Positions 11,480-21,504 of a stretch of 64,000 nt of DNA are shown here, in pieces. This DNA is from Dicyema japonicum. Its lineage: Eukaryota > Dicyemida > Rhombozoa > Dicyemidae. The stretch lies in contig RDEW01000031.1 in assembly GCA_011109175.1 (NCBI GenBank), forward strand, positions 1 to 64,000, in the 5' to 3' direction. Positions within the stretch are counted from its first letter, which is position 1. Each line of letters opens with the position of its first letter. The translations under genes were made by a program, and so were the position numbers. The notes under the pieces were generated by a model, which searched no databases, was not told the origin of the DNA, and saw only the letters and a list, made by a program, of their open reading frames with translations.

Positions 11480-11815
11480 GTGAATGGTACTTCACCTCTT
11501 GGTCTTGGAAACCATTGCTTCAATGAATCCGAAATTGTTCTGAAGAACCTGCCCTTTTGGGTTGACGATAACGACCTTCATGAATTTTTCAAGGAATTAA
11601 CCCCCTCTACCACGAACATATTCCGTTTATACAAGGGAGATAGGAGACTTCCTCTTGCAAAGATTCTAGTTGGACCAAGGGCTACATCGCTTGTCCGTCT
11701 TGGTTTTAACATTACCCACGTGCCAATTACATGTGAATGATACAGAAGTGGCCCACCGAGGTTTTTCAACTGCCAAAGCTATGGACACATTCGAGACAAT
11801 AATAAATGTCTAAGT
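11480..11815 (+). mobile_element. ORF1 (gag-like) fragment of a non-LTR retrotransposon
   Basis: The frame from 11480 gives ESEIVLKNLPFWVDDNDL and LGFNITHVPITCE, then after one stop (TGA at 11738) GPPRFFNCQSYGHIRDNNKC. This is an RRM-like fold followed by a CCHC zinc knuckle, the arrangement of ORF1 in Jockey/I-type elements. The first Cys of the knuckle seems to be Phe, and the region downstream is lost. The stretch 11820-12300 holds no supported gene. Confidence 0.65.
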
Positions 11816-12309
11816 GGGCGTTTGATTCAAGATTTAATATAATTGTTTATTATCGTCTTTATCTCAAACAAATTAAATATAAGATTCTTCAAAAATCTTA
11901 AAGTTTTATAATTGTTAATGATCGTATTTATCTCAAAAATGAAGTCAATCAAATGCATAAACTCGTTGTATGCATGGACAATGAACCGAAATGCATACAA
12001 TAGCTCAGTGGTTCACATCCTTAAGGTGCTCGCGGAACCTTTTTGGGTTAATTATTTTTTGTTGAACCCTTACAACATCAATAATTTACAATTTTCACTT
12101 AAGACATAATTTGTAATAACAAAAAACAATTTTAATGTGAACATTGAGGTAGCTTTTTATCATAGCATAGTTCTGTAACGTTAAGAGTTATTGTTGACAA
12201 ACTGTATCCTCATATCAGGGAAGTTTTGGTAGATGTATATATTGAAAACCCTACTCGCATAATTAAGTCGATGGAAAAGGTAATAATGTACGTATAGCCT
12301 TTTCGGAGA

Positions 12310-12830
12310 TATCAGGATATTTTGAAATGTATGCTCTCTAAAATTAAAAAGGGATTCATTTTATATATATCTGATTTGATGTTGATTCTGATGTCAAAGC
12401 AATACGATGTTCATATTCAATTGATGTTAGATTTCTGGCATTACTTTAAATTTGAATGGATTTTGAACGATGCATTAATATCCAGTAAAGCAGAATTCTT
12501 CGCTAAGCAAACTTTATCTCGACTAGTTAAAAAAACTCATGGATTTTATCCAAATTTAAGAAATGGCGTGGCTCAAAGAATTTCAAGAAGTTTCAAAGTC
12601 ATATACCTGCGATCAGATTTATAATCTGGATGAAACTGGGATTTTTACAAGCTTATTCCATCCAGAAGTATCTGCAAGACTCAGTTCGAAGGATACAAGA
12701 ACTTCAAAGATAGAGTATCTGTGATGTTATGCACAAATATGTCTGGAAATCATAAATTAAAGCCTTTATTTATTGGAAAATCAAAAATGCCAATGTTTTT
12801 TAAAATTATGATTAAATTATTATTATCATC
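12310..12830 (+). mobile_element. Tigger/pogo transposase remnant
   Basis: Broken frames give EFFAKQTLSRLVKKTHGFYPN (a CENP-B-type HTH region), then NLDETGIF (about 12618-12641, the first catalytic Asp region) and VMLCTNMSGNHKLKPLFIGKSKMP (about 12720-12790). This order matches the DDE domain of Tigger/pogo transposases. Frames shift between the blocks. It is similar to, but not the same copy as, the fragment at 24607-24864. Confidence 0.7.
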
Positions 12831-13019
12831 GGTGTTTTACATAGTAATATTTGCTAGTATCTTCCGCAATGTGTTGTTAAGACCACTGGTCTTAAGTTCC
12901 CAACTTTCCCCGCTTTTTTGTTTGGCTTCTGTACTGGTATCAATAGTCCTTCTCCAAGTGGCATGGTGGCTCCTTTACTGTACGTTTCGTTGGAATCCAG
13001 GCAATTATCTTGTATAGTT

Positions 13020-13570
13020 TTTACGTTCCATTTTTGAAAAATTCATCATTTAAGCCATCTGGGCCGGACTTTTATTCTAACTCAGTTTGAAACTTGCTGT
13101 CATCACTTCTTTCATAGTTATTTCTTCGTCTAATTCTCCATGATCCGTGTTAATTTGTGAGTTTTTTTTGCTATTTTTTGATACGAATTGTGTTTCAAAA
13201 TAATCCGCTATAAGGTCTGCAACCTCTTATTGGTTAGCAATATGTTTTCCTTCTTCATCTCGTAAAGTCAGAGTTTTCCTTGGTAGTTTTCTGATTTGAC
13301 CGACAGCTTCATAAAACATCGCATTGTCTTTAAGGCCTTTGATTTTCTCTATTTTTGTTATTGTTTCGTTCTTTAATATCCGACGTGCAGCTTTTCTTAT
13401 TTCTATTTGATGACTGTTCTTTCCTTTTGTAGCAGCTGTTTCGTATTTTTGTCATTTGTATTTAGACATTGTATCCATATCGCCTTTTTGATTAGCAAGG
13501 AGTTTCAAAGCTGTTATTTCTTCAGTGGGTGTATCAGTTACGTAGTCCTCTTTTAGATATATAATGCAAA
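13020..13570 (-). mobile_element. Non-LTR reverse transcriptase, N-terminal piece
   Basis: On the minus strand, pieces read EVADLIADYFETQF, INTDHGELDEEITMKEVMTA and NKSPGPDGLNDEFFKNG. This is the stretch between endonuclease and RT finger domains in Jockey/RTE/CR1-like elements, ending in the conserved SPGPDG motif. Frameshifts and stops interrupt it, and the catalytic palm is absent. Confidence 0.6.
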
Positions 13571-13639
13571 TATTAGAAATATCAAAAAGAAACAAATGGG
13601 AATTGAATTTTATTTCGATAAAATTTAATACATCATTTT

Positions 13640-14505
13640 TTTAAATAAAAAATTTTTTTAACAATTAAACAAATGTCAGTTGAGGAAGCCTGCTGCGTGG
13701 ATTGCGAACGAGTTCCCTCGGAGTATGGCTATTCCAATCTTTTGTCTCAGCCATAACCCTTCTAGTTGATCCCTTTCTTTCTGGCAAGCATTCCTCCGAG
13801 TTCTCGCAAGAAGTCAGCCGTCATTGGACCAACGGCTCCCGATGATTCGGTCGTAACAGGAGTAAATCGGTAGCGGTCCCCGAGGCAAAAAATATTTCTT
13901 GATTTTTAGGTTCTCCACAGTCGAAGCAGCTGCTCCAGGTGTCTGAACCGATTTGAAAATATTCGTGCTTGAAAACGTGTCTACACAAGTTGCGTCCCAG
14001 ATCAAGATCTTCCAGACATGAAAGGGAAAAGGGTCATCCCGTCAGGTCTCTTTCCATTTCATGACCCACTGGTTCAAGCTGTGCTGGAAGCTTGTAGCCT
14101 TCAGAGCTCTGACGATGACATCGTTCAGAGCAGCATGACTTGGTCTTCTTCCGGCGCTTCTTCTGCAGGATAGCGGGTGCAATTCCTTTGCATCGACTGT
14201 TTACCCGCATCGGTATCGGTGCTCCTGGCAAACGTCTAGTCCTAGTCTTTGTCCGATTCCAATCCTCAAAGAATCGTCTTCAAAAAGGTCCCGAGGTTTG
14301 GGAAAAATATTGCACCAAGCCATGCTCCACTCCCTCCACTTGAAGCTGACACCAAACAAGCCAGACGATGTTGATTTGCTTTTTTAAGGTCTTCCAAAAT
14401 TTTGGAGCAGACAATGTTATCCCAATTACTTAGCTTAGTTGTGTCTTCGGGGATTTTGAGTCCGTACCGTTCCATTCCGACAAGCTTAGTAATTATAAAT
14501 GACAC
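13640..14505 (-). mobile_element. PHD-finger RT family, C-terminal copy a (locus 1)
   Basis: Read from 14505 downward: ERYGLKIPEDTTKLSNWDNI, CLVSASSGGSGAWLGAI, then after shifts QLEPVGH, IWDATCVDTFSSTNIFKSVQ and TPGAAAST. These blocks form the C-terminal domain of the family. Frames are broken at several points and the extreme 3' end (to about 13640) is AT-rich. The final 190 bp recur alone at 40690-40880, and the whole block recurs at 46900-47400. Confidence 0.7.
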
Positions 14506-14529
14506 AATAATTATAAATGAGATGAATTT

Positions 14530-15130
14530 TTGATTAATGGAAATAATTAAGATAATTAATTAACACGGCCATCCATCCAAAGTGGACCCCGCCGACATTA
14601 TCGACGTTGCGTTGCCTCTCACGATTGCAACAGAGATCAACTGGAGAAGCCACCTGGTCTCACGTGCGTCGTGGCTTTTTAGTGTAGCTAAGCGTCCAAG
14701 TTTCTTTAAGAAGCGAAGCGATTTTCCACTTATTCCTCCAGTTGTCTCGACCACAATTGGATAGAACGCGAATCGGTCGCGTAGCGCTTCGTACTTCTTC
14801 TCCTTTGCCCTCATCGTTTTTTCCTCGCATACATTGTTGTCAATCGAGGTCCCAGTCGAAGAAGTGCAGGACTATTCCCAAGACGGAATTGTCAAGCGAG
14901 CCCTGGAGTCTGCGAGATACCCAGCCATGCTTGAACCTGTTGCCCTGGACAGAGGAGACGGAAAACGTCCCGACGGGATCACAATTTTCCCATTTGAAGA
15001 GGGGAAACCTTTGGTCTGGAGGCTACTTGTGTCGACACACTTTGCCCGTCGGGAGCGCGGTTGACACACTGTATGCCGCGGGAAAAAACGATGAGGGCAA
15101 AGAGAAGAAGCACGATAACTTATAAATTAT
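14530..15130 (-). mobile_element. PHD-finger RT family, C-terminal copy b (locus 1)
   Basis: An 84-residue minus-strand frame (14560-14814) reads RDRFAFYPIVVETTGGISG, LKKLGRLATLKSHDARETRW and LLQLISVAIVRGNATSIM: the last residues of the family protein, ending at a natural stop. Upstream (14830-15070) are the LEPVxLDRGDGKRPDG and KCVDT parts. The same arrangement, including the GGCCATCYATCCAAAGTGGA 3' border, recurs at 47440-47720 and 26110-26700. Confidence 0.7.
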
Positions 15131-16440
15131 ATTTTATTAATTTAACAATAAAATATTATTAATCAACAATGGGGAAAAGCGGCTGCTGACATTACGAAGT
15201 AAGCGTTTCCGCGGACAACTGCATTCCCAATTTGTTGTCTCAGCCAGACCGCTTCCCCCACGTCTTTCTTACGATGGGCCAATTTCCTGTCGATTTCCTT
15301 CAGGAAAGACTCTGTGATACTTCCAGCAACACTAGACATCTAGATTGCCACCAGTACAAAAAATTTCGCCATATTTTTAATCTTGATTTTCTCGGCCAGA
15401 TCGCCTGCAAATCTAGCAGACTGCGCCGAGCTCAGTATCATCGAGTTCGAGAAAGAATTCACAACATTGCAGTCACATATCAGCTATTTTCCCTCAGTGA
15501 ACGAAAAGATAGGTAGTCCATCCGGTCTTTTCCCGTCTTCGCGGCTCCAGCACTGCCGGGAAGCCTGCAGCTTCAAGAGCACGCATGAAAATGTTATCCA
15601 TAGCAGCGTTGCGGTGTGCTCTGCTCGCACTCCTTTTGCACGAAAGCGGATGCTTGACATCGACGATCCCTCCACAACGGCATTGGTGTTCGACGCATAC
15701 ATAAAAACTCTCAGACTCTGTGCGATCCCAATCCGAATACAGTCATCTTCCAAAAGGGTCCCAAGAGAGGAACACAGTAGAGCACCTAGCCATGCTCTGC
15801 TCCCATGGTTGGCGGTAGACACGAGGCATCCAAGACATGCTGGTTGGCCTCAGACTTTAACACGTCGAAGATTTTTTTAGAGTAAATCTCATCCAAGTCG
15901 TGTGTCCTAGAAGGATCGTTCGGCATATCCAAACCAGTTTCACACCATTCGCGGCGATCTTCTTGATTTGCTTCTTTCTTAAGGTCTTTCAAAATTTTGG
16001 AGCAGACAATGTCATCCCAATTTCTTTGCTTCGTTGTGTCTTCTGGGATTTTGAGTCTGGACCCGTTCCATTTCCGACAAGCTTCGTCAAATGACTCATT
16101 CCAGCAAAGTCCAATTGTGTTATGAAGGACTTGCCGTGTCAAATGACTGCAGCTTGAGAGAGATGATAGGTATGCCGGGTACGCAACCTCCAGCGCCGAT
16201 CTCATTCCGACACCCCAAATCCAGAGGGAAGCTTGCATTGTTTCCAACCAAGTTCGTCGAAGCGGACGTTAATTATTGACTCGACTGTTTGCTTGAGAGA
16301 CTTGTCATTGAAAGTAGAATGTCATATTGTTCGTAGCAGGGTGAACATCGGAGTAGATATAAAAGCTTGGGTAGTCCGATGTTGTTTCTCATCAGAAGAA
16401 AGATGTGTGAGAGTCGAGACATGACAATCTTTTCGCAAGG
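15130..16440 (-). mobile_element. PHD-finger RT family, C-terminal copy c (locus 1)
   Basis: Frames at 16247-15786 and 15822-15484 contain RSALEVAYPAYLSSLSSC, GSRLKIPEDTTKQRNWDDIV, GARAWLGALLCSS-like and SLGTLLEDDCIRIGIAQSLR, then REDGKRPDGLP. They continue, in family order, from the RT part at 16445-18235, so this piece may be the 3' half of that element, ending near 15130 in a 3' UTR with CAGCAGCCGC...CCCCATTG. That 3' UTR also appears at 47.73-47.85 and, reversed, at 34235-34320. Several frameshifts show it is inactive. Confidence 0.65.
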
Positions 16441-16444
16441 CGTG

Positions 16445-18235
16445 TTAATTCTTCATTTTTGGAAAGTAGATGGTTCTTGAGTTCTTCTTCGCTGAGTGGG
16501 CATCCGAGGAAATATAATTTATCAACTGGCACAGTCGGGATCCCAGGAAGCAGTTCGTAAAAGACTCCTTGATAGAGAGGAAGTCGGTGTATGGATATGA
16601 GACATTTATTAGCTCTGATTTGTTAACATTGATGTCCAAGCCCAAATGTTTTAAAGCGGGTAACGCTTTACGTAATGAATTGTATGTTTCTTTGAACGAT
16701 CCTCCAATTGTGGCATCATCGAGGTACCAGAGATTTAGCTGAGCATCAATTGAGCTCACAACCTCATCAATGGTCAAGGCAAATAATAGAGGTCCGAGCG
16801 GATCTCCTTGTTGTACACCCGTTTTTGATTTAATAATTTCATTTTCAAAAACCAAAGACGTATCTTCCCCATAGGATAGATTGACAAGAGGGAAAAGCTT
16901 TGGAGCCCTCTTCCAACACGTTTTCATAATTTCGTCTCTTCTGAGAGAATTAAAGGCATTCGTTATGTCCAACTTGATTCCAATGCATTCATTTGAAATA
17001 TTTTTCTGTGTGAAGAAACGCCTTGCTGCATGAACCGCAACCTCACATCCGTTCTGGATACTAACACCCATTTGTTTAGGAAAGAACTCCTCTCCGAGTT
17101 GTCGGCTCACCATGGTCGATGCTACTTTTGCTGCAAGTCTTCTAAAATAGTTCCCGACCGCAATGGGCGATTCCTCCGTTGGGTTTTTTGAAAGCAAGTA
17201 GCCTTGCAGAGAAGAGCAATTCTCTGGCATATTTTGGGATGTCGCCGTTAACCATTTTTCTGATTAGGTCCGTAATTGATTTGACAAGACACCGTCCAGC
17301 TTCCGAGGTGTAAGTGGACGTAAGGTCCTTAATATGGCCAGGACGTAACCCTTCCAAGCCTCCACCGCTGCTAGCCGCGAAGGAAGTTATTCCGTGGCGC
17401 ACTTCGGATTCAGTAATGATTATCTCCTGGGTTCCTTCAGGATTCAAAAACTTTTCATAGTCAGTCGGTGCATCTGGATGCTTTAGTATTAAGGTATTTA
17501 GGACCTCGGGGGTACAAGACAATACTGTGTCATCGGATGTGATAACTCGTAAGGCTGCCCGCACGTCGCCTTCCAGAAGTTTCCGGTTTACTCTCTCCTT
17601 TAGTTTGTTGGGGGCATCTTTGATGAATGCTCCTCTGGTTTCGACCTCATTGACATTAAGTGGATGTTCAAGTATTGCGTGTATGTTATGACAGCTAAAA
17701 TTCATTATGTTTCGTTTCAGTTTCCCGGATAAGTTGAGTCGGGAGTTTGTTTCTTTATTATTGTCCTCAGATTCCTTTGTAGGTATTCCGAGTGCGACAG
17801 GTGCAAAGCATATAAGTTTTAGCCAGGATTCCCAACTGTCAGAGGATAGTGCGTGATCAATGGCATCTGAAAGACACGTTGCTGCGGCAATTCGTACTCC
17901 TTTAGGGATTTTTACTGGGATCTTCATGGCTTTCCTGAGGTTCGAGATCTTCAAGAGAGTATGGTCTGTATGTGGCAGTGTAAAGTTTGGCTGAGTTATT
18001 TTTTCCCGCCTGGGGGCCTCCATTCCAATACAAGAGGGGCACAGCCAACTCGACAGCGTCTCGGCGCAAGCTTTACTCATTTTTATGCAGCCCAGATGGA
18101 CGAATGATTCACATTGCGTGCAGTTAATCCCATATTTCCTGATATTCGATTGTCCACATAAAAAACATACCTGATTTGTCCGTACTGGATTTGTTCCTCG
18201 TACTTTGTCTTCTTTCGTTCTTTAATTTCCATGAG
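16445..18235 (-). pseudogene. PHD-finger/reverse transcriptase protein of a non-LTR retrotransposon
   Basis: This is the best-preserved copy of the most frequent element here. From about 18190 the minus strand encodes a PHD-like finger (C-x2-C, C-x2-C, H-x2-C, C-x2-C, with CFLCGQSN and WLCPSC) just before and through the Met at 18080. Then come a linker (KERVNRKLLEGDVRAALRVI), the SGGGLEGLRPGHIKDL finger motif, and after a small frameshift near 17150 PIAVGNYFRRLAAKV, GCEVAVHAARR, KLDITNAFNSLRRDEI, GVQQGDPLGPLLFALTIDEV and WYLDDATIGG. The RT catalytic Asp residues (LDITNAF and YLDD) are intact. The protein is known in many invertebrate genomes as a non-LTR-type RT that starts with a zinc finger; I cannot name the clade. 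No endonuclease domain is visible upstream of the PHD finger. The frameshift near 17150 makes this copy inactive unless it is an assembly error. Confidence 0.8.
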
Positions 18236-18551
18236 ATTTTTGTTGATCACACCACACCACTTAATCAATTTTTTAAATAAAATTTGTTTTAGTAAAAAAA
18301 ATCAAATTTAGTTATTTTCAGCGACGAGAAGTTTCCCAATAAGTATTTTAAAATTATTGATTAAATTCTGAAATTTTCCATTTTCCAAATTTGCTTCAAA
18401 AAATGCTGGAACCAAAAATGGCAAATTTGGAAAAGTTTACTGTACTTCAAATGAAGACTACAAATTGATTTTAACTTTAATTGATATTTACAGTAAATAT
18501 GCTATTTGTAAAGAAATGAAAAATTAATCTGCATTAGGTAAATTGTTATAC

Positions 18552-19726
18552 ACGTAAACTCTCTCAAATTTGCCGATTTTGGTTCCAGAGAAATTGTGGC
18601 AAATTTGAGAATTGGCAGATTTCAGAATAAAATTTTATTTTAAGTTTTAATTAATTTACTTAAAGATAATTAAACTATTTTAAATTAATAAATTTTATTT
18701 TTAAGGAAAACAATATTTTTTAACTGAGGAAACAAAAATTAATTAAATTTTATTAAAGTAATTCTCAATTCCCAATTGCCTCTTATTAGAATTTTTAATA
18801 TTTTCTTTATATTTTCTTGTTGAATTCCCAATTGCCTCTTATTAGAATTTTTAATATTTTCTTTATATCTTATTGAATTCCGATTGCCTCTTATTAGAAT
18901 TTTTAATATTTTCTTTATATTCTTATTGAATTCCCAATTGCCTCTTATTAGAATTTTTAATATTTTCTTTATATCTTGTTGAATTCCCAATTGCCTCTTA
19001 TTATAATTTTTAATATTTTCTTTATATCTTATTGAAGTAATGAATTCTGCATCATTATCATTTTCAATGTTTTCTAGAAGATAATTTTTAATCTCTCTTA
19101 ATTTTAAAAGCATTTCAGCCTTGTTTAATGACACATGTACTTCTACACAACCGGATTCTTCTTGTTCCTCAATAGCAATTAATTTCACCTGAAAGTTCTT
19201 TAGCGAAAAATTCTGCCTTATGTAATATTAGAGAATCGTTCAATAAAGCACCTTAAATGTTAGAGTAAATAGTGTACTTTTTATTCCATTGAAATCCATC
19301 CAATCTACTAGATTTTCATCAAGCTCCGGGTATTTTAATTTTTACTAGTTTTTAGTTTAGGAATAAAAGCGATTCTGCATTCATTAATATTGCAGTGACT
19401 GTCCTTCTTGAGACTCTCTTTTTAAAAATAGAAGAAAATATGTCGCATATCGTCTGACGTGAAACTGATTTATTGGTTTCTTTATACCACAATATTTCCA
19501 CTTTTTGAGCAATTGAAAGTCTGGTGTAGCCCCCAACATGAACATTCCGACCATGCTTGCTTTAAGATTATTTAATTTTTTAAAAAAATAAAAAATAATT
19601 TTTAAAAATGTTGCAAATTTCAGAATTGGCAAATATCATTGAAAATAGAAAAAACTCGATTAAAAATAGCAAATTTCAGAATTGGCAAATTTAAGAGTGG
19701 CATATTTGAGAGAGTTTACTGTAGTT
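18552..19726 (-). mobile_element. Tigger/pogo element with terminal inverted repeats, inserted in the integrase remnant
   Basis: Inverted ends GTAAACTCTCTCAAATTTGCC (left, from 18554) and the complement of GGCATATTTGAGAGAGTTTAC (right, to 19721) are flanked by TA. On the minus strand broken frames give KYPELDENLVDWMDFNGI, typical of the HTH/CENP-B region of Tigger transposases, and near 19190-19040 a C-terminal LNKAEMLLKLREIKNYLLEN helix. The DDE core is missing. The left tip is slightly altered (CACGTAAAC against CAGTAAAC). Confidence 0.7.
18765..19040. repeat. Tandem repeat, about five units of ~57 bp
   Basis: The unit contains CCCAATTGCCTCTTATTAGA followed by TTTTTAATATTTTCTTTATAT and a GAATT junction. 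Five units lie head to tail in the 3' coding part of the Tigger remnant; they keep an open minus-strand frame with repeated IRGNWE/NSNKRQLG segments. Confidence 0.9.
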
Positions 19727-20599
19727 AGAAAAATTTAGAAGTTTATAATTCATTTTCAGAAATCTGCTATCAAATCGGATTTTGCCAATTTCTTTAAATG
19801 GAACAGAATTGAAAAAGTAATATTTGGAATCTTTTTGCATAAAAAATAAAATTACACATATTTTCGGGAGGCCAAATATTCCACAGTCACAAGTATTTAT
19901 ATATTTTTCTTGCTTAGGGAATTTTAGAAAGATTTAATCAAACTTTTACAAGAAATCTCTTTAAATTAATGACAAAAAATGCTACTAAGAATTGGAAACA
20001 ATTCTTAAATAAAATATTTTTTATGTACAACACAACAACGCATGCTTCAACCAAGTAAACGCCATTCAACAAAATGCGAGGCGTTTCACTGATAAATATA
20101 GTAATTCCAACAAATACAAAGTTTTTATTTTAATTAAATATAGTGAGAGCTTGATTAATGTTTCTTTTCAATCAGCCGAAGAGATGAACGTGGAAGATAA
20201 TTCAAATTTGTGTAGTAGATTTTCTTTAAACTATTTTATAAATAACGAATAATTTGGACCTAATTTTCTGCCTACCAGACCTTAATTCACTCTATATCAA
20301 AAAGATGAATAAAAAATGGATGTTCATAAGTCAAAATATGACTATAGTGGGAGATAAAGTATTTATATAATTAATTTTTGATCCGCATGGTAAAAGATTA
20401 TGAACGAATCCGTCATTAAGATTTACCCGTTTTGAGATGCCTTATGAAGAATTAGCTGAAATTATTAATATTTTATAATCGCCTAGAGGTAAGTATTAAT
20501 AATTTATATCTCAGATTAAAGAGCTTTCATGAAAATCAAAAATAATTAAATTGTGTCGTGAAAGAAAACTTAATCCTAAAGAAATTAAGACACCTAGCT

Positions 20600-20720
20600 A
20601 TACTAAAAAGCCACGACTTAGAAGAGACCCGGTGGCTTCTCCACTTGATCTCTGTTGCAATCGTGAGAGGCAACGCAACGTCGATAATGTCGGCGGGTAC
20701 CACTTTGGATGGATTGCTGT
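20600..20720 (+). mobile_element. PHD-finger RT family, C-terminal end fragment
   Basis: Plus-strand DNA reads through WLLHLISVAIVRGNATSIMSAG-like codons (CTTGATCTCTGTTGCAATCG, GAGAGGCAACGCAACGTCGA), the extreme protein end of the family. It is directly followed by the tandem repeat that starts with CACTTTGGATGGATTGCTG. Confidence 0.75.
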
Positions 20721-20975
20721 GTTAATAATTAAATAAATATAATAAAGTTATTATCATTGATTTACGATAAATGTCATCATTAATGATAGGCCTTCTAATT
20801 GGAGGCTGGGATCACTTCGGATGGATTGCTGTGTTAATTAATTGTTATTTAATAATTAAATATAATAAAGTTATTATCATTGAATTGATTTACGATAAAT
20901 GTCATCATTAATGGTAGGCCTACCAATTGGAGGCTGGGATCACTTTGGATGGATTGCTGTGTTAATAATTTTTTG
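20700..20975 (+). repeat. Tandem repeat, about 2.5 units of ~120 bp (3' UTR of the RT family)
   Basis: Three starts of CACTT(T/C)GGATGGATTGCTG at 20701, 20813 and 20940 and two copies of TTTACGATAAATGTCATCAT with GGAGGCTGGGATC. It sits just after the RT C-terminal end, so it is probably the duplicated 3' UTR of that copy. Beyond it, 20980-21500 has no supported gene. Confidence 0.85.
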
Positions 20976-21504
20976 AATCTTTATTTTTTATTTGGGGTTA
21001 AATAAATAAAAAATAAATAATGGCAGCTGATGGTAACCAGTCCCGCATGTCACATATTATCTGTCTCTCAGTCTGTAAAAGAGAGGTTTTTGAACTTTTG
21101 CCTTTGTTACATTTTCAAACTTTTTGATAATGTAGCAATTGTTCAATTAATTTGGTTATCATGGAAATACATTGTGATTCCCAAGGTTTCATTAATGACT
21201 CCATTAACCATATTTTTGGAATGATAAGTTTGACTTATCAGCCCGGACACGAAGATTGGCCTGTTTTATATGCTATACGACAATGAATAATTTTCGCATG
21301 CTATCGTGTCCTCCCGTGCCATAATGTCCGGGAAAATTCGAACATCTCACAAAAAAATGTTTAGTAAACAATATAAAATCGATGTTTCGATTTTTTTAAA
21401 TCGAATATATTCTATTTAATTGTTTTTTTAACTGGAATGTCTATACATGAACTTATGCACAAACGCAACTTAAAGAGCTATCTTCTCACTGGTGTGCAGT
21501 ACCA

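Larger units (their letters stand above)
18440..20480 (+). pseudogene. Decayed retroviral-type integrase split by a Tigger element
   Basis: On the plus strand 18455-18545 reads LILTLIDIYSKYAICKEMKN, the first catalytic Asp region of an rve integrase core. The frame is then interrupted by the Tigger element at 18552-19726. After it come a KSDFANF-like block, GRPNIPQSQ, LERFNQTFTRNLFKL, NWKQFLNK and MYNTTTHASTK-TPFNKM, the last part of the core. Near 20350-20480 a C-terminal domain follows (TNPSLRFTRFEMPYEELAEI), like that at 8890-9190. Multiple stops and shifts. It could derive from an LTR retrotransposon, a Ginger-type DNA transposon or a KRBA2-like host gene; the visible parts do not decide. 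Confidence 0.6.

Noticed and set aside
14140-15516. Several plus-strand frames of 60-130 residues
   Set aside because: They are antisense to the conserved RT C-terminal pieces, whose minus-strand motifs repeat at other loci.
18764-19040. CRISPR-like regular repeats
   Set aside because: Units are contiguous without spacers, lie inside a eukaryotic transposon and have no cas genes nearby.
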